Assembly: GCF_003426815.1 (NCBI RefSeq)
Contig: NZ_QKYK01000001.1
Location: 186,001 to 250,000 of the forward strand
Reading direction: 5' to 3'
DNA length: 64,000 nucleotides
Origin: Desertimonas flava
GTDB lineage: Bacteria; Actinomycetota; Acidimicrobiia; Acidimicrobiales; Ilumatobacteraceae
The position numbers were made by a program, and so were the translations under genes. Shown here in pieces: positions 58,897 to 64,000 of this stretch. Every line of letters starts with the position of its first letter. Position 1 is the first letter of the stretch. The notes under the pieces were generated by a model. That model was not told where the DNA came from and did no database searches. It saw only the letters and a list, made by a program, of their open reading frames with translations.

Positions 58897-59550
58897 ATGA
58901 GCGAACAGCGCGACGTCGTGGCGTTGCAGCGTCCGGCCACGATGACGGACGCCCTCGTCGACGACCTGCGGGCGGCCATCCTGACCGGGGAGTTCGCGCC
59001 GGGGGAGCACCTGCACCAGGCCCAGCTCGCTCAGCGGTACGGCGTCAGCCGAATCCCGCTGCGCGACGCACTGATTCGACTGGCTGGCGACGGTTTGGTG
59101 GAGATCGACCAGCGTCGCAACGCCCGCGTGACGAAGCTCAACGTCGACGACGTCCGCGAGATCTACGACGTGCGCATGGCCCTCGAGCCGATGGCCGCCA
59201 AGCGGGCGGTCGAGCGGATCGACGACGGACAGGCGCTGCATCTCGCCCAACTCGGCGAGACGATGGACCACTTCGCCGACGACCCGGTGGTGGGCCAGCG
59301 CAGCCGTCGAGCGTTCTACGACGAGCTGTACCGGCTGAGCGGCTCACCGCGCATCCACGGCGTCATCATGCGCATGCGCGACGAGGTGACCCGCTACCAC
59401 CTCAACACGCACCGTCACGCCGAGGGTGCTCACCTCGCGTTGCGGCGCGCGATCGTCGATCGGGCGGCCGACGCGGCGGCCAGGATCGTCGCCGAACACC
59501 TCGAGGTGTCCCGCGACGACCTCATCGCGTGGCTCGAACGGCACACGTGA
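58897..59550 (+). CDS. GntR/FCD transcriptional regulator
   Basis: 217 residues from ATG 58897, selected for AGGAGGT 3 bp before the spacer. N-terminal winged helix: VDDLRAAILTGEFAPGEHLH, QAQLAQRYGVSRIPLRDALI, RLAGDGLVEIDQRRNARVTK. FCD domain with YDVRMALEPMAAKRAVERID, RRAFYDELYRLSGSPRIHG and HRHAEGAHLALRRAIVDRAA. It heads the hydrolase-hydantoinase-LLM-Cox operon and probably senses a pathway intermediate. Confidence 0.9.
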   Translation: MSEQRDVVALQRPATMTDALVDDLRAAILTGEFAPGEHLHQAQLAQRYGVSRIPLRDALIRLAGDGLVEIDQRRNARVTKLNVDDVREIYDVRMALEPMAAKRAVERIDDGQALHLAQLGETMDHFADDPVVGQRSRRAFYDELYRLSGSPRIHGVIMRMRDEVTRYHLNTHRHAEGAHLALRRAIVDRAADAAARIVAEHLEVSRDDLIAWLERHT

Positions 59551-59693
59551 CGTAGCGCCGGACTCCCGGCACCAGTTCACCCAACCCGGCTCCGACCGAG
59601 CCCGGCGGAATCCAGGGCCAGGCGGCCCGACCACCACGCCGAGTGACCGCCGCTTCATCGCGCGCGCCCCCGAAAGGACACATCACACCGATC

Positions 59694-60653
59694 ATGAGAC
59701 AAGCATCAGTCGACTTCTACAGCGAGGGCGTTCGCCTGCGCGGCATCCTGAGATCCCCCGACGAGATGTCGGGCTCGGCGCCGGCCATCGTGCAGGGTCC
59801 GGGGTGGCTCGGCCTCAAGGACGCCAAGCTCTACCTGCCCTACCACGAGGCGTTGACCGCGGCCGGGTTCCACGTCCTCATCTTCGACTACCGCGGCTTC
59901 GGGGACAGCGACGGTGACCGCGGGATCTTGCTGCCCCAGATGCAGCTTGAGGACCTGCAGAATGCCGTCACCTACCTCACCACCCGCGACAACGTCGACG
60001 CCGACAACCTCGGAGTGTTCGGGTCGGGCGGCACCGGTGGCGGTAACGCCGTCCTGCTCGCAGCCGCCGACCGCCGCGTTCGCGTCGCTGTCTCCCAGGT
60101 CCCCGTCGCCGACGGGGAGGACTGGCTGCACCGCATGCGTCGCGAGTACGAGTGGCAGGAATTCCTCGCACGCCTCGACGCCGACCGCAAGCAACGGGTG
60201 CTGAGCGGCACCGGCGAACTGGTCCATCCCCGTGAGGAGATCATGGTGGCGACCCCCGAGCGCAAGGCGATCAACGTCAAAGGCGACGTCGACTCGCGGA
60301 TCCCGACCTCGGTCCCGCTGCGTTGCGCCGAGGCGATCATGCGCTACCGGCCGATCGATGTGGTTGGCCTCGTCGCCCCGACGCCGCTGCTGATCATCGG
60401 TGTCGCCGACGACGCCGTGACGCCGACCGATCACGCCGTTGCACTGTACGAGCAGGCCGGTGCTCCGAAGCGGTTGATCATGCAACGCCACACCACCCAC
60501 TACGCGGCCTACCAGCAGTACGGCGCCGAGGTGATCCCCGAGATCGTCGGCTGGTATCGCGCCGGCTTCGACGGCGGGGCCATCGACATGCGCACCCAGA
60601 TCCGAGACACCGACACATACGAGACCCTGAACCTGAAGGCGACGTCCTCATGA
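59694..60653 (+). CDS. Alpha/beta hydrolase without a canonical GxSxG elbow
   Basis: 319 residues from ATG 59694. Alpha/beta fold: GVRLRGILRSPDEMSGSAPA, VLIFDYRGFGDSDGDRG (strand 4 region), CAP and C-terminal VVGLVAPTPLLIIGVADDAV, with His in RHTTHYAAYQQYG. The nucleophile loop reads VFGSGGTGGGNAVLL (108-121): instead of GxSxG there is GSGGTGGG, with Ser111 and Thr114 as candidates. Similar to actinobacterial X-Pro dipeptidyl-peptidase-like hydrolases. Its stop overlaps the hydantoinase ATG. Confidence 0.8.
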   Translation: MRQASVDFYSEGVRLRGILRSPDEMSGSAPAIVQGPGWLGLKDAKLYLPYHEALTAAGFHVLIFDYRGFGDSDGDRGILLPQMQLEDLQNAVTYLTTRDNVDADNLGVFGSGGTGGGNAVLLAAADRRVRVAVSQVPVADGEDWLHRMRREYEWQEFLARLDADRKQRVLSGTGELVHPREEIMVATPERKAINVKGDVDSRIPTSVPLRCAEAIMRYRPIDVVGLVAPTPLLIIGVADDAVTPTDHAVALYEQAGAPKRLIMQRHTTHYAAYQQYGAEVIPEIVGWYRAGFDGGAIDMRTQIRDTDTYETLNLKATSS

Positions 60654-62104
60654 ACGGCGACACGACCGAACCCACCACGTCCACGACCCCCACCACCGCG
60701 AGCCACCGGATCACGCTCCCGCAGCCGCGAATCGATCGCGTCATCGCCGGCGGCACCGTCGTCACGGGCGCCGGGGTGCAGCCGGCTGACGTGCTGATCG
60801 CCGGCGAGCGCATCGTCGCCGTCGCGTCGCCGGGAGCCGTACCGCTCCACGAGGACGTCGAACGCGTCGACGCCTCCGGCCAGTACGTGCTGCCGGGGAT
60901 GATCGACGTCCACGTCCATCTCCGCGAGCCCGGATACGTACACAAGGAGGACATCTCGACGTGCACCACGGCCGCCGCCGCCGGCGGTGTCACGACGGTC
61001 TTCGGGATGCCCAACCTCAATCCCGTCACCAAGACGCGCGAGATCCTCGACGACCTGTTCGAGCTGTACGACTCGAAGAGCCTCGTCGACTGGAACCACA
61101 ATCCCGTGCCGTCGCAGCTCGACGAGGTGAAGGCGATGGCCGAGGCCGGCGTTGCCGCCTTCAAGATTTACATGGTCGTCGACACCGGGCGTGATTACCC
61201 GCACCCCAGCGGAAGCGGCATCCACGACCACGGGCATCTGCTCCGCATGTTCGAGGCGATCAAGCCCACCGGGCTTCCGTTCATGGTGCACCCCCACGAC
61301 CAGGCGATCATGGATGTCACCGAGCAGTCGTACTGGGCAAAGGGTGACCGCAGCCCGCAGGCCTACGCCCAGACGCTGGCCACCCACAACGGCCTCATCT
61401 GGGACACCGCGATCGCCGTGCTGTTGCAGATGGCCGAGGCCACCGGCACCAAGCTCCATATCGTCCACATGCAGACCGCCGGCTCGATCGAGCTCGTCCG
61501 CCGGGCGCGCGAACGCGGCGTGCAGGTGAGCTGCGAGGTGAACCACTGGGCGCTCTTCCTGTCGACGTGGCGCGACGTCAACGAGCTCGGTCCCTACGCC
61601 CTGTCGTACTGGGTCCCCGACCACCACCGCGAAGCGGTGTGGGAGGCGCTCAACGACGGCACGATCGACATGCTCGCGTCGGACCACGCGCCCCACACCC
61701 GGGCGGAGAAGGAAGTTGGGTGGGAGGACTGCTGGGCGTGCCACACCGGAACGCCGGGGATCCAGGATCAGTACGCCCTCCTGCTCGACTCGGCCGCTGA
61801 CGGCAAGATCTCGCTGCCGCGCGTCGCGGAGGTCGTGGCCGAAGAGCCGGCCACCGAGTTCAAGGTCGCCGACAAGGGGTTCATCCGTCCCGGCTACCAC
61901 GCCGATCTGGTGCTGTTCGATCCGCGCCGGACGACGACCTACTCCAACGACGCCGTGCTGTCGCGAAGCGGTTGGACGCCCTACGACGGCCGGACCAGCC
62001 AGGGCGCGATCACGCGGACCATGGTTCGCGGGACCGACGTGTTCGCGGACGGCGCCGTCGTCGGCAAGCCGGGCTGGGGCCGTCTCGCCCGCCCCGCCCT
62101 TTGA
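60650..62104 (+). CDS. Cyclic amidohydrolase (dihydropyrimidinase/allantoinase family)
   Basis: 484 residues from ATG 60650 (ATGA coupling to upstream stop). Metal site: GMIDVHVHLREPGYVHKEDI (HxH), carboxylated Lys in AAFKIYMVVDTG, His in MVHPHDQ, His in HIVHMQTAGSIEL, Asp in SDHAPHTRAEKE. These patterns are closest to allantoinase/dihydroorotase-like hydrolases acting on cyclic amides (hydantoin, allantoin, dihydropyrimidine or cyclic imides). Tetrameric cytoplasmic enzymes. With CoxG/CoxM genes downstream, the pathway may hydroxylate then open an N-heterocycle. Confidence 0.9.
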   Translation: MNGDTTEPTTSTTPTTASHRITLPQPRIDRVIAGGTVVTGAGVQPADVLIAGERIVAVASPGAVPLHEDVERVDASGQYVLPGMIDVHVHLREPGYVHKEDISTCTTAAAAGGVTTVFGMPNLNPVTKTREILDDLFELYDSKSLVDWNHNPVPSQLDEVKAMAEAGVAAFKIYMVVDTGRDYPHPSGSGIHDHGHLLRMFEAIKPTGLPFMVHPHDQAIMDVTEQSYWAKGDRSPQAYAQTLATHNGLIWDTAIAVLLQMAEATGTKLHIVHMQTAGSIELVRRARERGVQVSCEVNHWALFLSTWRDVNELGPYALSYWVPDHHREAVWEALNDGTIDMLASDHAPHTRAEKEVGWEDCWACHTGTPGIQDQYALLLDSAADGKISLPRVAEVVAEEPATEFKVADKGFIRPGYHADLVLFDPRRTTTYSNDAVLSRSGWTPYDGRTSQGAITRTMVRGTDVFADGAVVGKPGWGRLARPAL

Positions 62105-62128
62105 TCATCCGCCACGAAGGAACATGAC

Positions 62129-63163
62129 ATGACTGACACCACCACCACCAGCCCGGTCGCCCCGACCGGCGCAGCCAGCATCAAGTACGGCCTGTTGCTG
62201 CCGCACTTCGGAGAGCACGCTGATCGCAGCAAGCTGCTCGACGGAGCCGTCCTCGCCGAGAGCTACGGGTTCGACTCGCTGTGGGTCCGCGACCATCTCG
62301 TCTTCGAACCGCACGGTGAGATGGAGACGCCCGACCCGACGTTCTACGAAGCACTCACGACGCTGACCGCCGTCGGGGCCGTCACCGAGCGGATCCAGCT
62401 CGGGACGGGGTCGTTGATCCCGTTCCGCCACCCCGTCCACACCGCCTTGACGCTCGGGACGATCGACAAGCTCATCGGTGAGGACCGGCTCGTCATCGGC
62501 TTCGGCGCAGGCACGTTCGACCACGAATTCGACGTCGTCGGCATGGGCGACGCGAACCGCGTCGACCTCGTGCGGTCGAACGCCGAGATCCTCCGCCTGT
62601 TGGCCACCCAGGACGACGTCACCTACAAGGACGAGTACTACAACTTCACCAACGTCACCGTCGCGCCGAAGCCGGCGTCGCCCATTCCGTTCTGGTACTG
62701 CGGCGCGACCCCCAAGTCCGCCCGCCTCGCCGCGGAGTACGCCGACGGCTGGATGCCGGGTCGCACAACCCTGCGGACGATCGAGCAGCGCGCCGCCACG
62801 ATGCGCCAGATCACCGACGAGAACGGGCGGCCGATGCCGACCATCGGCGTCATCCCGCCGACATCGATCGCTCCGATGCATGACGCGGCATTCGAGGGAC
62901 TGAACATCGACGGGCTCATCGCCTGGGCCAACAAGCGTGGCAAGTGGTGGGCCAAGCCGGAGTCCGGCGAGTTCAAGACCGCGGCCGACATCGAGGGATC
63001 GCTCATCGCCGGCACACCCGACGAGGTCGTGCAGCAGGTCCACCGGTTCGCCGAGGTCGGTGTTCGGCATCTCGTCTTCGACTTCCGGCTGACGTACGAG
63101 CGCTGGTTCGCGTCGATGGAACTGCTCGGCCGCGAAGTGCTGCCGGCCCTCCGGAGCGCGTAG
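62129..63163 (+). CDS. LLM-class flavin-dependent oxidoreductase
   Basis: 344 residues. Bacterial luciferase-like (beta/alpha)8 barrel: YGLLLPHFGEHADRSKLLDG, FDSLWVRDHLVFEPHGEMET, VTERIQLGTGSLIPFRHPVH, LVIGFGAGTFDHEFDVVG, IPFWYCGATPKSARLAAEYA. Can use FMN or coenzyme F420; actinobacterial members are often F420-dependent. It may oxidise the ring, as pyrimidine oxygenase RutA and similar LLM enzymes do. Between hydantoinase and CoxG genes. Confidence 0.9.
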   Translation: MTDTTTTSPVAPTGAASIKYGLLLPHFGEHADRSKLLDGAVLAESYGFDSLWVRDHLVFEPHGEMETPDPTFYEALTTLTAVGAVTERIQLGTGSLIPFRHPVHTALTLGTIDKLIGEDRLVIGFGAGTFDHEFDVVGMGDANRVDLVRSNAEILRLLATQDDVTYKDEYYNFTNVTVAPKPASPIPFWYCGATPKSARLAAEYADGWMPGRTTLRTIEQRAATMRQITDENGRPMPTIGVIPPTSIAPMHDAAFEGLNIDGLIAWANKRGKWWAKPESGEFKTAADIEGSLIAGTPDEVVQQVHRFAEVGVRHLVFDFRLTYERWFASMELLGREVLPALRSA

Positions 63164-63165
63164 CG

Positions 63166-63624
63166 ATGGCCCGCGAGACGCTGAGCCAGGACCTGATCGT
63201 GGCGGCGCCGACGGAAGCGATCTGGCCGCGACTCATCGACGTCACCACGGTGGCGTCGTGGCTCCCGATCCTCCACCACGTGACCGAACGGGCGCCGCTC
63301 AGTCACTACGACGCCGTGCTGCAGGACAAGGTCGGCCCCTTTTCGCTCAAGGCCGATCTCGCGATCGACGTGGTCGACGTGGTCGAAGGACGGCGCATCG
63401 CGGTCAGGGCGACCGGCGAGGACCGGCAGGTACGGTCCCGCATCGTCATCGACGCCGCCGTCGATCTCGTGCCCGTCGACGACTCCTCGACACAAGTGAC
63501 GGCGAGCGGCACATACGAGATCACCGGCAAGGTGGCGACGCTCGGTGCCGGCACCATCCGGACGAAGGCGCGCAAACTTGTCGACGAGTTCTGCTCGGCG
63601 GCAAGCGTGGGGCTCGTCGCGTGA
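63166..63624 (+). CDS. CoxG-like SRPBCC protein
   Basis: 152 residues from ATG 63166, 2 bp after the LLM stop. LSQDLIVAAPTEAIWPRLID opens a CoxG (carbon monoxide dehydrogenase subunit G) domain; LQDKVGPFSLKADLAIDVVD and TYEITGKVATLGAGTIRTKA complete it. CoxG family proteins assist assembly or membrane association of molybdenum hydroxylases. GTGA coupling links it to the CoxM gene. It anchors the inference that a Mo-hydroxylase is encoded beyond the window. Confidence 0.85.
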   Translation: MARETLSQDLIVAAPTEAIWPRLIDVTTVASWLPILHHVTERAPLSHYDAVLQDKVGPFSLKADLAIDVVDVVEGRRIAVRATGEDRQVRSRIVIDAAVDLVPVDDSSTQVTASGTYEITGKVATLGAGTIRTKARKLVDEFCSAASVGLVA

Positions 63625-64000
63625 GCGTGCTGCCCGAGCTCGAGCTGGTTCGTCCGACGTCGATCGACGAGGCATTGGCCGTGATCGACGAGAACCACGC
63701 TCCGTACGCGGGAGCGACGGAGCTCGTCCCGGCGCTCAGGCTGGGCGTGCGGTTCCCCATCGCGATCGTCGATCTCAAGCGCATCGATGACCTCGGGGGG
63801 ATCACGGCAGAGGCCGACCAGCTGCGTCTCGGAGCGGTCACCACGCACCGGGAGTTGGCGAGCAGCGACATTGTCCGGGACAAGGCTCCGACGCTGGCGG
63901 CCGCGGCCGGTCGGGTCGGCAACGCCAGAGTGCGCAGCACCGGCACGATCGGCGGCAACCTCTGCTTCGCCGAGCCCCGGTCGGACCTCGCGACGCTGCT
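63621..64000 (+). CDS. CoxM/XDH-type FAD-binding subunit, 3' part outside window
   Basis: GTG 63621 overlaps the CoxG stop; 126 codons are visible and the frame is open at the edge. FAD_binding_5 motifs: TSIDEALAVIDENHAPYAGA, TELVPALRLGVRFPIAIVDL, LRLGAVTTHRELASSDIVRD, STGTIGGNLCFAEPRSDLAT. These are the medium (FAD) subunits of xanthine dehydrogenase/CO dehydrogenase-like hydroxylases, which pass electrons from Mo via Fe-S. The catalytic large subunit and Fe-S subunit probably follow outside. Confidence 0.85.
   Translation, partial: MSVLPELELVRPTSIDEALAVIDENHAPYAGATELVPALRLGVRFPIAIVDLKRIDDLGGITAEADQLRLGAVTTHRELASSDIVRDKAPTLAAAAGRVGNARVRSTGTIGGNLCFAEPRSDLATL

Overview
The window is high-GC DNA with GTG starts, many ATGA/GTGA stop-start overlaps and gene families typical of Actinobacteria (GAF-ANTAR regulators, SpoIIE/anti-sigma partner-switching proteins, MmyB-type regulators, LLM flavin oxidoreductases, NnrD). 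My best guess is an Acidimicrobiia/Ilumatobacter-like or related actinobacterium, but no rRNA or ribosomal marker is present, so the lineage is inference.

Region 1 (1-22.7 kb) looks like host chromosome. It holds a GTP cyclohydrolase II-RibD reductase fusion divergent from a three-gene operon (zinc-ligand-poor MDR oxidoreductase, PTPS/QueD-like protein with Glu in place of the catalytic Cys, GT4 glycosyltransferase). Together these suggest an uncharacterised glycosylated pterin- or pyrimidine-derived product. Next comes a signalling block (SpoIIE phosphatase, HATPase anti-sigma factor, GAF-ANTAR, small unknown protein, STAS protein lacking the phospho-Ser), two stand-alone glycogen-binding (CBM48) proteins, two histidine phosphatases, NnrD, a LAL-type LuxR regulator, a PIG-L deacetylase, ASCH, SRPBCC, a TetR/aldo-keto reductase pair, and an arsenic locus (arsR, arsI/cadI-like, an internally deleted arsC remnant, acr3) with two ArsR operators.

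Region 2 (22.7-36.5 kb) is accessory DNA. It begins with a 3' fragment of tRNA-Gly(CCC) at 23249-23290 that looks like an integration (att) scar; its orientation predicts that the island extends to the right. It contains a secreted protein, an IetAS-like AAA ATPase/subtilase defence pair, a HEPN-MNT toxin-antitoxin pair with a decayed toxin, a winged-helix protein preceded by three 35-bp iteron-like repeats, a truncated cytosine-C5 methyltransferase, and an IS3 element carrying two different IS110 elements nested inside its two reading frames.

Region 3 (36.5-57.1 kb) is catabolic. An amidase and a divergent AraC regulator are followed by a GntR regulator and a roughly 12.5-kb co-directional cluster: FAH-family hydrolase, extradiol-type dioxygenase, acetoacetyl-CoA synthetase-like ligase, Dabb protein, SDR, alpha/beta hydrolase, then a complete Dpp/Opp importer (SBP, two permeases, two ATPases). 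One ATPase has an unusual Cys-rich DnaJ-like insertion. A second GntR gene, a frameshifted FAH pseudogene, a PNPOx-like protein, a YciI-like protein and a Tat-exported amidohydrolase follow.

Region 4 (57.1-64 kb) starts with a frameshifted IS256-family element and continues with a second catabolic operon: GntR regulator, alpha/beta hydrolase, cyclic amidohydrolase (hydantoinase/allantoinase type), LLM flavin oxidoreductase, CoxG-like protein and the beginning of a CoxM/xanthine-dehydrogenase FAD subunit. This suggests uptake and hydroxylation/ring opening of an N-heterocycle.
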